A DNA stretch of 64,000 nt from a virus, in IMG/VR virus record IMGVR_UViG_3300028837_000518, positions 1-64,000 of that record. One strand, given 5' to 3'. This document shows positions 9,774 through 17,600 of the stretch, piece after piece. Position 1 is the stretch's first letter; the number at the start of each line of letters is the position of its first letter. The notes beneath the pieces were generated by a model. It saw only the letters and a list, made by a program, of their open reading frames with translations, ran no database searches and was not told the DNA's origin. A program made the position numbers and the translations under genes.

Positions 9774-10162
9774 TAGGGCGTTGAAGAGGAGTTCTCGCTC
9801 TCGGGAGGGACATCAATAGTCTTTGCCTCCTGCTTAAGCCACTCACTAATCTTGCCAAGAAACTCAGTGGGTAGCTTATCAATTACGCTAGGGTCTTGTG
9901 AAGGAAGAGGCATCGGCTTATCATCGTCCTTTTCAGGATCAGTAATGTTCCAATCTACGATTAGTTGACACATAAGCGCACTGGAAATCTCGAAGGTTTC
10001 CTCGTTAGTAAGCTCATCCTCATCCATGCCCATTTTTTCTTTGGCCATACCAACACTTATGGTATCTACGGAACGCATGATAATCCAAAAGTCAGGAATA
10101 CCTAGATCATCAAAGTTAAACGTTTTAGTCTTATTAGCAAAGTATTTCGCCCACACTCCCAT
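9773..10162 (-). CDS. Tail assembly chaperone (G-like)
   Basis: A 129-residue acidic protein between the tail-tube genes and the tape measure, the classical chaperone position. It has a short N-terminal beta section, a helical middle (FEISSALMCQLIVDW) and an acidic Pro/Ser-rich tail. Its end overlaps the second chaperone frame, where a -1 frameshift is likely. Its ATG overlaps the end of the MerR-like gene. The function is inferred from position, size and the two-frame arrangement. Confidence 0.7.
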   Translation of the reverse strand: MGVWAKYFANKTKTFNFDDLGIPDFWIIMRSVDTISVGMAKEKMGMDEDELTNEETFEISSALMCQLIVDWNITDPEKDDDKPMPLPSQDPSVIDKLPTEFLGKISEWLKQEAKTIDVPPESENSSSTP

Positions 10163-10479
10163 TACTTATCTCCTCTTGGTTTGATATTTAGTATTATTGT
10201 ATTGCCACTTCTACGCATTCTGTAACGATACTTAGATGAGTTCCAAACCTGCTCGGCCACATCTTTCATTTCTGCAATACTCTTTCTCCGCAGCGATTCA
10301 ATTATACGCAGTCGTTCTAATAGGCTTACGGGATAATGTGCGCGACGACTAATAATTATCGGCTTGGGAATAAGTCCACGACCAGCCCAAAACTTTAGCG
10401 TGCGTTCCGTAATATTCATCCCGCTTTGGTTTGCTAGTTCTGCAAGTTGGCCACGACTTACTAATACTGTCTCTGACAC
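10162..10479 (-). CDS. MerR-like DNA-binding regulator
   Basis: A 105-residue protein starting MSETVLVSRGQLAELANQSG. The order helix-turn-helix (QLAELANQSGMNITERTLKFW), wing (AGRGLIPKP), then helix SLLERLRIIESLRRKSIAEMKDV matches the N-terminal DNA-binding half of MerR-family proteins, without the usual effector domain. It lies inside the late tail operon between tail tube and chaperone, an odd place for a regulator. It could control late expression or have been repurposed as a structural or assembly factor. Confidence 0.7.
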   Translation of the reverse strand: MSETVLVSRGQLAELANQSGMNITERTLKFWAGRGLIPKPIIISRRAHYPVSLLERLRIIESLRRKSIAEMKDVAEQVWNSSKYRYRMRRSGNTIILNIKPRGDK

Positions 10480-10546
10480 ACTACTGTTAGCTTTCGTTGA
10501 ACTGAAAAAGGAACCTTTAGAGTATTCTTCCAGTTCCTTATTCAGA

Positions 10547-11494
10547 TTAGGCTACATAACTATCTTCGGCGTTCTTCATGGTAAACTGACAGTTACCAAC
10601 ATCAGTCGTGTTGTAAAGCGCACGCATAGTGTATGCAAGAGTTAGGTTGGGACCGCTGCGATCAATCTCAGCAGCACCGTCACCAAAGTCCATATTGGTA
10701 GCTGTAAATACCATTTCTTTCTCAGCCGTACCAGAGCCATAGCCCCAAGTCAACCGGAACTGTTCTTGATCCTTATTCAAGTATCTGTTATAGTCGTCAT
10801 TAGAATCAAAGAGCAACGTTACGCGTCCAGTGCACTCAAGCGGACCGGCAACAGCAGTGCCGGGGTCCTGTGTGTCACCATCAACCCAAACTAGGTTAAC
10901 TTCACGACTTAGCGTCAACTCACCTTCAATGATCTTGCCAAAAGCCGCAGTTCCCGAACCCACTATAGCACTAACATGCCAGCCTCGGAACGGAGACGTG
11001 GTTGCCTCAGCGTCAATTGTACCAGCGCCAGGATCAGTCTTGCTTTTACCCACTACTGACGTTGAATATCGTAGCAATCCTTCAGCAGCATTGAAAGTAA
11101 GCGAAAGCTCAGAAACCATACAGCCACCATAACGGTAAGTCTGAATAGCATTCTCGTCTTGGAAAGAAAACGAAGGCGGGTATGAGCCAACGCGAAAAGT
11201 GTGGCTATACGGCGCGGCAGTGCCTGAAACTCCGGCGCTACCCATAATGCCATAAAGTAGGTAACCAAACTCTTCGGGATAGACATTACCCTCAAAAGAA
11301 CCCTCAACATGCGTAACACCCTGATAAGCAGCATAATCAAGGACAGGCGCACCACGCATGTCCTGATCTAGCAACTGCTCATAAGCAACAGTAAAAGAAG
11401 GCGGCGCAACGGGCAATAGAAAAGATGGCGTAACAGTACCACCCCAACTAGACTCTCGCCCAAAACCAATTTTAGTCAGGTACGAAATTGTCAT
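10547..11494 (-). CDS. Major tail tube protein (copy 1)
   Basis: A 315-residue protein with tail-tube hallmarks: N-terminal GFGRESSWGGTVTP, the phrase SFEGNVYPEEFGYLLYGIMGS, and a C-terminal Ig-like or accessory section ending in LAYTMRALYN. It has its own near-consensus promoter at 11554-11582 and a leader hairpin, as expected for the most abundant tail protein. It is paralogous to the gene immediately upstream (11593-12615): both share the VxYPxxxxxLxxGIMGSA motif, the SREVNLVW/TRESALQF region and the NRYLNKxQEEF phrase. Confidence 0.85.
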   Translation of the reverse strand: MTISYLTKIGFGRESSWGGTVTPSFLLPVAPPSFTVAYEQLLDQDMRGAPVLDYAAYQGVTHVEGSFEGNVYPEEFGYLLYGIMGSAGVSGTAAPYSHTFRVGSYPPSFSFQDENAIQTYRYGGCMVSELSLTFNAAEGLLRYSTSVVGKSKTDPGAGTIDAEATTSPFRGWHVSAIVGSGTAAFGKIIEGELTLSREVNLVWVDGDTQDPGTAVAGPLECTGRVTLLFDSNDDYNRYLNKDQEQFRLTWGYGSGTAEKEMVFTATNMDFGDGAAEIDRSGPNLTLAYTMRALYNTTDVGNCQFTMKNAEDSYVA

Positions 11495-11511
11495 TTCATT
11501 ACCCCTTCTAG

Positions 11512-11535
11512 GAAACCGCTAAAGAGTAGTTTCCT
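11512..11535 (-). promoter_or_regulatory. Leader hairpin before the tail-tube gene
   Basis: A perfect 6-bp inverted repeat (GGAAAC ... GTTTCC, 12-base loop) lies in the transcribed leader between the promoter and the ATG at 11494. It could stabilise the abundant tail-tube mRNA; there is no T-tract, so it is not a terminator. Confidence 0.4.
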
Positions 11536-11553
11536 CATTTCCCCGGTTGTAAT

Positions 11554-11582
11554 ATAATATCATAGTTTGCTAGTGAAGTCAA
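11554..11582 (-). promoter_or_regulatory. Promoter for the major tail-tube gene
   Basis: On the minus strand TTGACT (11582-11577) and TATTAT (11559-11554) are separated by 17 bases. It lies in the only sizeable gap between tail genes and points into the tail-tube gene. It matches the layout of the other minus-strand promoters seen here. Confidence 0.75.
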
Positions 11583-11592
11583 CTGACCACTG

Positions 11593-12615
11593 TTAACTAG
11601 CGGTTACTTCAAAAATACAGGGGCCAGCATCATCGGCATCATAAAGTGCACGCGCGCTATAAGTAAGACGTATTTCTGTACTTGTTCGTTCTATCTCAAC
11701 GGGACCATCACCGAAGTCCATATTTTTCGCTTGGAAGTATAGGGTATGCACACCCCTTGTCCACGTAACCTCAAACTCTTCTTGAGTTTTATTAAGGTAA
11801 CGATTTAGATCAGAATCACTATCCCAAAGAATAGTGATAAGACAAGTAATGCCTAATAGTCCTGAGTGAATAGTTGATGGTGCATCATAAAGGTTACCGA
11901 ACTGTAACGCTGACTCACGTGTAAGAACTATTTCAACGTCAGTTACTTTATTAAGAGTGGCTGGGTCACCAAACTTTGCTGCTGCTGACCAGCCCAAAAA
12001 TGGACTACCAAGGTCAGGCATTGCCCCCCAACCACCACCACTACCACCGCCACCGGTAGCCGGTCCCCACCGCGCACCATCACTCCACTTAAAGTGGCCT
12101 TCTTCAGCATCCCACTCTTCGACGCTACTAGCCCACTTTATTACGTCAACGGCTATCGCCCCCCAAGTCATATCTTGACCCAAAAGCCCAGCACTCCAAA
12201 CAAGTACGCCGCTCTCAGATGAGTAAGATAACTGGAGTTCATTTACTAAGCAACCACGATACCGCTGAATATCATCGCCCGCGGTAATATCTAAGTCCTG
12301 AACTTGGAAGGATAATGAAGGTACAGAGGTGCTAAGTCCATACCGAGTTCCACCGCCAATAACTTCTGCTGACCCCATAATACCTTGAACAAGAGAGTCA
12401 ATAGATGTTGGATATACCATACCGCCAACTTCTATGGCTGCGTGCTGTGGTCCGGCATAAGACGCAAAATCGAAAGCCGCAATTCCTCTTACGCCTTGAT
12501 CTAGCTCAACACTCTTCTGAATATATAAATTAGCACTAGATACAGGCGTTCTTGCCGATGGTGGATTGAAGATGCCAAAGTCATCTTCTATCTTCCAGCC
12601 CACAATTGACCGCAT
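11593..12615 (-). CDS. Tail tube protein paralogue (copy 2)
   Basis: A 340-residue protein paralogous to the gene at 10547-11494: shared MVYPTSIDSLVQGIMGSAEV, a YRGCLVNELQLSYSSESG segment, NRYLNKTQEEF, and a C-terminus ending LTYSARALYD. It differs by an insertion of about 40 residues rich in Trp, Asp and a GGGGSGGG linker, after which the shared region resumes. It may form a minor ring, a decorated tube subunit or the terminal tube subunit. It starts overlapping the upstream gene. Confidence 0.8.
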   Translation of the reverse strand: MRSIVGWKIEDDFGIFNPPSARTPVSSANLYIQKSVELDQGVRGIAAFDFASYAGPQHAAIEVGGMVYPTSIDSLVQGIMGSAEVIGGGTRYGLSTSVPSLSFQVQDLDITAGDDIQRYRGCLVNELQLSYSSESGVLVWSAGLLGQDMTWGAIAVDVIKWASSVEEWDAEEGHFKWSDGARWGPATGGGGSGGGWGAMPDLGSPFLGWSAAAKFGDPATLNKVTDVEIVLTRESALQFGNLYDAPSTIHSGLLGITCLITILWDSDSDLNRYLNKTQEEFEVTWTRGVHTLYFQAKNMDFGDGPVEIERTSTEIRLTYSARALYDADDAGPCIFEVTAS

Positions 12616-13112
12616 TATGCTAAGTATGTTACGCTATCATGGCGGCGAACAGTTATGCGAATACGGCAGAAGTGACAGGGAATACCAAACCAATCAACAT
12701 CTGCAATACTTTGAGTGTGCGCGGGACCAGCAATGTATCCTTGCTCGACCTGACCAAGTGTTATCTCGGCCATAAACTTAGCGTGAATTCCTTCTATGAT
12801 ATTGTTAAAAGCTATCAGACTATCACGATCTACATAATTATAAAATCCAGTAATCTCAAACGTGTCTTCACGATTATACTCATTCATGGCTAGCGTAGCC
12901 GGACGGTCACCACCACGCGTGTCTCGAATTGCAATCCTTAAGAGAAACCAAATGTTGACACGCTTCTGTGGAACTTGACCTGGTATACTTGTAAGGTACT
13001 CGTCTAGCTGAGCCCTAGTTCTGATATTAGGCTGCCAGTCTAAAACCGTCCCTATACCAGAGACGGCCTCCAATCGTTCCTTAACGTAGTCGCGAATGTC
13101 TTCCCACTCCAT
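12615..13112 (-). CDS. Tail terminator / completion-like protein
   Basis: A 165-residue protein between the head-tail adaptor and the tail-tube genes, the usual place of the tail terminator. The sequence alternates beta strands and helices (INxWFLLRIAIRDTRGGD, FEITGFYNYVDRDS, then FCRIRITVRRHD), like the small alpha/beta tail terminators. The name is by position; no diagnostic motif was found. Confidence 0.55.
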   Translation of the reverse strand: MEWEDIRDYVKERLEAVSGIGTVLDWQPNIRTRAQLDEYLTSIPGQVPQKRVNIWFLLRIAIRDTRGGDRPATLAMNEYNREDTFEITGFYNYVDRDSLIAFNNIIEGIHAKFMAEITLGQVEQGYIAGPAHTQSIADVDWFGIPCHFCRIRITVRRHDSVTYLA

Positions 13113-13114
13113 AT

Positions 13115-13783
13115 TTACATATCCCGAAAAATAGCATTATAACGTGTTACTGTTGACCTAACAGCGGCAGCGGGTACAGAACTCTTAGCATCAATACCCA
13201 TCAGCATTTTAAAGTTGAGAAGGAAATGCCGAGAGATACCACGCCACTCATCACTCTTTGCGCGGTAGTTAACCATGTTAGCTTCATAGGTAGACTTACG
13301 AGTTCCACCATAGAGACTAGCAAGTTCTGATGCTAACATAGATGCGGCCAGTTGACAAATAGCCTCGAAATCAGCAGAAGGTACAGTGTCAGTTGTATTA
13401 TCTACGGTATGCGGAGCCGTGTAGGACATACGTGCTGTATATCCAGTAGCGGGAGTTTGCAAGAGTCTTAGTTGAAAGTTGCCAGCAGTACCACCATAGA
13501 GCATAAATAAGTTAGTGTCTAAATACGTAGGCGTTTGTTCACCTTGCGGATACTCTACTCCTTCAACAATTGACCAATCATATATGAATGTACTTGGAAG
13601 GTCAAAGGAGTACGTAGCACTATCACCAGCATAGTCATATGCAAGGTGTCGCGGCTTTAGACGAGAGTAGGTACGCACTGCCGCTATCACAGCAGAACGA
13701 GTTGCAGAAGTGTCATCTAACTCATCTTCTGCATTTGGTATAAGTGAACGAAGTCTATCTTGATACTCATTGATAGTTGACAT
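13115..13783 (-). CDS. Head-tail adaptor (connector) protein
   Basis: I start this gene at the ATG at 13783 (MSTINEYQDR) instead of the upstream TTG at 13807, because the ATG is the stronger start codon; the sequence upstream of it (GCAAGGC) is only weakly ribosome-site-like. It encodes 222 residues. Helical N- and C-terminal parts and a central beta section (YDYAGDSATYSFDLP, then an ADFEAICQLAASMLASEL helix) resemble phage connector or adaptor proteins that attach beneath the portal. It lies downstream of the capsid and decoration genes and upstream of the terminator-like gene. Confidence 0.6.
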   Translation of the reverse strand: MSTINEYQDRLRSLIPNAEDELDDTSATRSAVIAAVRTYSRLKPRHLAYDYAGDSATYSFDLPSTFIYDWSIVEGVEYPQGEQTPTYLDTNLFMLYGGTAGNFQLRLLQTPATGYTARMSYTAPHTVDNTTDTVPSADFEAICQLAASMLASELASLYGGTRKSTYEANMVNYRAKSDEWRGISRHFLLNFKMLMGIDAKSSVPAAAVRSTVTRYNAIFRDM

Positions 13784-13797
13784 AGTAAAAGCCTTGC

Positions 13798-13831
13798 AGG
13801 GGCGCAAGTTAAGTTATTAACCAACGCCCCT
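13798..13831 (-). promoter_or_regulatory. Intergenic hairpin between decoration and adaptor genes
   Basis: Inverted repeat AGGGGCG ... CGCCCCT with an inner GTTAA/TTAAC stem, just downstream of the decoration gene stop. There is no T-tract. It could act as an mRNA 3'-end or stability element that separates the highly expressed capsid mRNA from the lower-copy adaptor mRNA. Confidence 0.4.
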
Positions 13832-13842
13832 AACGGTTATTT

Positions 13843-14253
13843 CTAACGGCCTTCATACTCAACACGAACGCGGATCGAACCAACATTCACCCCATTACCA
13901 ACTTTCTCACGCTCCAGGCTAAGCTTCTGCCCTATAGCTAGTGCAGTACCAGCTGTTACGGCATAGAGAGAAAGCGGAGCCCACGCTGCCTGATCAGTGC
14001 CAGCGCCGTAATCCTTGTTAGCAAGTTCTGTGCTACTGCCACCGGCTGTGCCACGGTCAACTACGTTATAGTTGACAGTGTGTGATGCATCGCCGGCATG
14101 AGCCGAACCAAAGGTCAGTTCAACTGCACGAAGCTGACACCTAAACGGAGCTTCAAAGATCGGGTAAAGCGTAGAGGCGGTTGCTGAACCAACAGGGTCA
14201 AGAGTAGTTGAATCCCAGTTACGTCCCGGAACATCACGCCTTGACATAGGCAT
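13843..14253 (-). CDS. Head decoration-like protein
   Basis: A 136-residue Gly/Ala/Thr-rich protein immediately downstream of the capsid gene with a good ribosome site (GGGGAGAAATT). Its composition and the end VGSIRVRVEYEGR are consistent with a small beta-type decoration or stabilising capsid protein. The assignment rests on size and position only. Confidence 0.5.
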   Translation of the reverse strand: MPMSRRDVPGRNWDSTTLDPVGSATASTLYPIFEAPFRCQLRAVELTFGSAHAGDASHTVNYNVVDRGTAGGSSTELANKDYGAGTDQAAWAPLSLYAVTAGTALAIGQKLSLEREKVGNGVNVGSIRVRVEYEGR

Positions 14254-14271
14254 TTTAATTTCTCCCCTTTA

Positions 14272-16428
14272 TCAGTCTGCCACTATCCCGCCGTACATGC
14301 CGCGATGGTCAATAATCGCGCCGCCAAAGACGAAGCGAATCTTCATCACAACCTTATCAGCTGAGAAGTGAGAACCAGTATTCGGAGCCTCAATAAACAA
14401 TTCGGGCTCGCGCTTACCACCCAGGAATCCGAGTTCAATAGTCGGCACCAGGCTTGGGTCAGCAATAACATACCAGTTAGTAGGGTCGGTCCAGTAGTCT
14501 ACGATGATAACGTCAAAGGTCTGATAGTGCGGGTTAGCGCGACGCGTATCTGTAATATCATCGTACTCAGAGTTGCGCAGTCGAAGAGCCTCGGACTCAA
14601 GCTCATTAGGAATGAGTACGAACTTGGGTCGAACAGCCATCGTGGTAATTGAGGAACCAAGCGCAGTCTGCGACCTCATAGTATACTTTGCGACAGACAG
14701 CGGATCAGTTGCAAACGCTGTAGTTGCTGTATTACTATGGTTGGCATGGAACAATGCAGTTGTATCGTAAGTGCACTCGCTATTATCCTTGATGAAGTCA
14801 AAGACAAACTGATACAGAGTAATCTTGGCAGCCAAAGCAAGCCTCTTAGGAATAGCTCGCAACGCCCCAAGGTTATCATTCAATGCATCTTCCCAAGTCC
14901 ACTCATCAAGCATACCTCTCTTTGACGGCGTGAATTGGGGTTCCTCTTCTGTCGGCGAAGTAGTGAACTGATAAGGTCCACCAGCTGCGACAGTAGGAAG
15001 TGCACCGTAGTAACCGATTCTCTCAGTCCTCTGTGCCTTCATATCACTCAGAGGGCGAATACTCGAAACAATCTGCTCCCACTCATTAAAGACGGGAAGC
15101 TGATAGTCCTTTACTAGAATTCGGTTCATAGTTGCACCAAGTACAGTACTCCATGAGATTGCCTCACGAAGTGGACTCAGGCCAGGGTCATAGCCAAACG
15201 ACTCACGGATGATACCATCTGCCAGTGCGCGACGGCTCGTTGCCATTGGGTCAAAGCCATTAAACATACAGTAGGCTCGCTGAATTGAGCCAAGCGGTGC
15301 CTGACCTTCGTATTCCTCGTCAAGAACCGTTGCGGTTAGAACATCAGAGAATTTATCTTTCTCATCCACCACGACTCTAACGGGATTCTTGGGCATTGTA
15401 TCCAAGATAGCTGCGTAGACGGTCTGCTCCTCAACAATCATCTCGTCTAGTTCAGTTGCCTCAAATACTCGCCCGCTAAACCGAGTAACCAATCGATCCT
15501 TGATAACTTTGGGAAGAGCAGTAGCGTCAATCTTATCCTTGGCAAGTATTGTGCACTTACCAATCTCTACGCTCTCCTTCAGGCTATCAATTTCATCACG
15601 CATTGCCACAAGAGCCTTATCCGGCTCCCTGGTTACTACAGGCTCAGTTACTACCACTGTGGGTGCCACAACAACAGGTGTCGGTATAGACTCAACAACA
15701 GGCTCAGCCGCAACGGGTTCGTCATTCGTTACTTCATCATCTGTGTCATCTACGTCCGGCACTACTACATCCTTGGCATCCCAAAGTGCCTTGAGGTCCG
15801 GCCTGGCCTCAAGAATTTCCTCCAAAGTGAGTTCCTCAAGCATGGCGATTTCACCCTCCCTTCGTAGGCTAGCCATAAGCTCTACAACTCTGCCGCCAGC
15901 AGCTCCAAAAGTAACCAAATCAACACTACGTATTGCCTTGATTACCTCTACATCCCAGTATGATTCACTACCCTCTCCTACAAATTTCTGATCACCACCA
16001 CCAAAGATGGATAATTGGGCAAAGTCGGATTTGTTACGCTCGTATGTTTCTTGCACAACCGGGGTTATAGGACTCGACTTTAGCAAGTGCAACATACCAA
16101 CGACAGCACCAGTACTTCCTACACTAACATCCCAAACAGGATCAGTAATCCACCCAGCAGCGTCTCGGAGCGAACGCTCGGGCCGCTCATGTTCTTGTCG
16201 AACTGTAGGGTGGTCAATGAATACTTTTGCGCCCTCAAATAACGGAATGCTGGCTTGCAGTACTTCAGGTTTGTACATCCGCTTATTCAAGGAAAGACCA
16301 GCCTCGATAAGAACAGCCTTCCACATGAGGCCTTCAGAACCTTCAACAGCCTCAACAAGTCGTCCCGACTCAATGAAAAGCGATTCTCTCACGCTAGGAG
16401 TAGGTAACACTTTTCCCTCAGTTACCAT
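14272..16428 (-). CDS. Prohead protease - scaffold - major capsid protein fusion (HK97/Mu gpT-like)
   Basis: A 718-residue protein. Residues 1-190 are a prohead protease with the expected catalytic pattern: His73 in VFIDHPT, Ser140 in FAQLSIFG, and Asp170 in RSVDLVTFGAAGG. Residues about 195-330 are an acidic, Val/Pro/Thr-rich linker typical of a scaffold. Residues about 340-718 are a major capsid domain close to the Mu gpT type (for example ALFHANHSN and the end GAIIDHRGMYGG). The protease probably cleaves itself off to free the shell subunit. A near-consensus promoter (16449-16476) and an AGGAGGTG ribosome site precede it, fitting high expression. Confidence 0.9.
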   Translation of the reverse strand: MVTEGKVLPTPSVRESLFIESGRLVEAVEGSEGLMWKAVLIEAGLSLNKRMYKPEVLQASIPLFEGAKVFIDHPTVRQEHERPERSLRDAAGWITDPVWDVSVGSTGAVVGMLHLLKSSPITPVVQETYERNKSDFAQLSIFGGGDQKFVGEGSESYWDVEVIKAIRSVDLVTFGAAGGRVVELMASLRREGEIAMLEELTLEEILEARPDLKALWDAKDVVVPDVDDTDDEVTNDEPVAAEPVVESIPTPVVVAPTVVVTEPVVTREPDKALVAMRDEIDSLKESVEIGKCTILAKDKIDATALPKVIKDRLVTRFSGRVFEATELDEMIVEEQTVYAAILDTMPKNPVRVVVDEKDKFSDVLTATVLDEEYEGQAPLGSIQRAYCMFNGFDPMATSRRALADGIIRESFGYDPGLSPLREAISWSTVLGATMNRILVKDYQLPVFNEWEQIVSSIRPLSDMKAQRTERIGYYGALPTVAAGGPYQFTTSPTEEEPQFTPSKRGMLDEWTWEDALNDNLGALRAIPKRLALAAKITLYQFVFDFIKDNSECTYDTTALFHANHSNTATTAFATDPLSVAKYTMRSQTALGSSITTMAVRPKFVLIPNELESEALRLRNSEYDDITDTRRANPHYQTFDVIIVDYWTDPTNWYVIADPSLVPTIELGFLGGKREPELFIEAPNTGSHFSADKVVMKIRFVFGGAIIDHRGMYGGIVAD

Positions 16429-16448
16429 ATAACACCTCCTCGAAGTAG

Positions 16449-16476
16449 ATTATATACATAATGTCTGTGTTGTCAA
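16449..16476 (-). promoter_or_regulatory. Strong promoter for the capsid gene
   Basis: On the minus strand TTGACA (16476-16471), a 16-base spacer and TATAAT (16454-16449): a perfect sigma70-type pair. It lies between the methyltransferase-fusion stop and the capsid ATG, giving a leader of only about 15 bases. Confidence 0.88.
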
Positions 16477-16481
16477 GTTTA

Positions 16482-17600
16482 CTATTTGAGCGTCTGAACA
16501 GTAAAGACTTGCTTTTTTACATCTTGGTTTGGCAAACTAAAGTTAGATATGATAAGTTCATTCCGTAGACTCGTTCTTTGGCCACGCTTATAGTTTACTA
16601 ACAGCGTGATGTGATAAGACAAGAATGCTGCCCGTACTTCTGGTGTATCTAAAGTTGTAAGTATAAATCTCGCCTTAAGACTATCTAAAACATTTAACAA
16701 TTCGCCAATACGAATAGTCATGGACTTATGTGAAATACTGGCACTAGGAAAGGCTGGGTCGCAGTAAAAGAAAGTTGTGTCAGAATCGTTAGAGAGAAGA
16801 CAACTATAGGCATCATCACGCGTAATAGTAACAGTTTGCAAGCGGTCGCGTGCATGTTCCAAGCGCGCGATGCGTGATTCTATATTAAAGTTTACTGGTT
16901 CCCTGTAAGATAAACCAAGGCCACCCCAAGAAAACCAGTTGATATAGAGATAACGATATAGGCGATCTATACTTTTCTGCGGCCTCCACAACCGTAGGCG
17001 CTGAAGTCTAAACTTTGAGCCACCCCAGGATTGCCGTCGAAGAATATCTATGTTGCTCGGCGTAAGTTTCTTAATGGCGCGAAACATATGAATGAGGTCT
17101 GGATCGAGATCATTTATAATTTCAACATCAGACACAGGCTTTGCAAACAGAACTGCTGCGGCACCACACCATGGTTCGCAATAAGTAGTATGTGTGGGAA
17201 TTTGTTGTACTATAAAAGGGGCGATGCGATAACGACCTTGTGGGTGCCCAATAGGTGGCAGTCGAATAGCTTGTGATTGATAAAGTGCTTTAGTAAGCCT
17301 GCTAATCCAAGCATCCCTATCTAGGCCAGGCAGTAATGGACACGAACTTGATTCATCGCTAGCTAGCAGTATTATTGCTGCTAAGTGCTCTATGGCAGTA
17401 TCGAAGTTTACGAAAGCCTCGCGTGATTTATTCACGACACTCTTGGCTATACGAATGGCGCGACCATCACAAATCTTCTCGGCAACACCAGAATTTACGC
17501 AACGTTTACGCACGTCATTCGCAGTGCGTACAAAGAGTTCCTTTTCTTTCTTGCTTAAACCTTTATAGAATCTCTCCACATCTGACTGAGTCCAAGGCAT
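16482..17600 (-). CDS. ChaB-like domain fused to a DNA adenine methyltransferase (D12 type)
   Basis: A 372-residue protein. Residues 1-60 (KGLSKKEKELFVRTANDVRK ... CDGRAIRIAKSVV) look like the ChaB-like leader found in phage head genes. From about residue 120 the protein matches D12-class N6-adenine methyltransferases: YCEPWCGAAAVLFAK as the SAM-binding EPFxGxGAVxF motif, and EIINDLDPDLIHMFRAIK. The catalytic DPPY motif appears as DPAF, so activity is uncertain. It sits between portal and capsid and shares its ATG with the portal stop. It may methylate or mark phage DNA during packaging, or the fold may be reused in head assembly. Confidence 0.8.
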   Translation of the reverse strand: MPWTQSDVERFYKGLSKKEKELFVRTANDVRKRCVNSGVAEKICDGRAIRIAKSVVNKSREAFVNFDTAIEHLAAIILLASDESSSCPLLPGLDRDAWISRLTKALYQSQAIRLPPIGHPQGRYRIAPFIVQQIPTHTTYCEPWCGAAAVLFAKPVSDVEIINDLDPDLIHMFRAIKKLTPSNIDILRRQSWGGSKFRLQRLRLWRPQKSIDRLYRYLYINWFSWGGLGLSYREPVNFNIESRIARLEHARDRLQTVTITRDDAYSCLLSNDSDTTFFYCDPAFPSASISHKSMTIRIGELLNVLDSLKARFILTTLDTPEVRAAFLSYHITLLVNYKRGQRTSLRNELIISNFSLPNQDVKKQVFTVQTLK

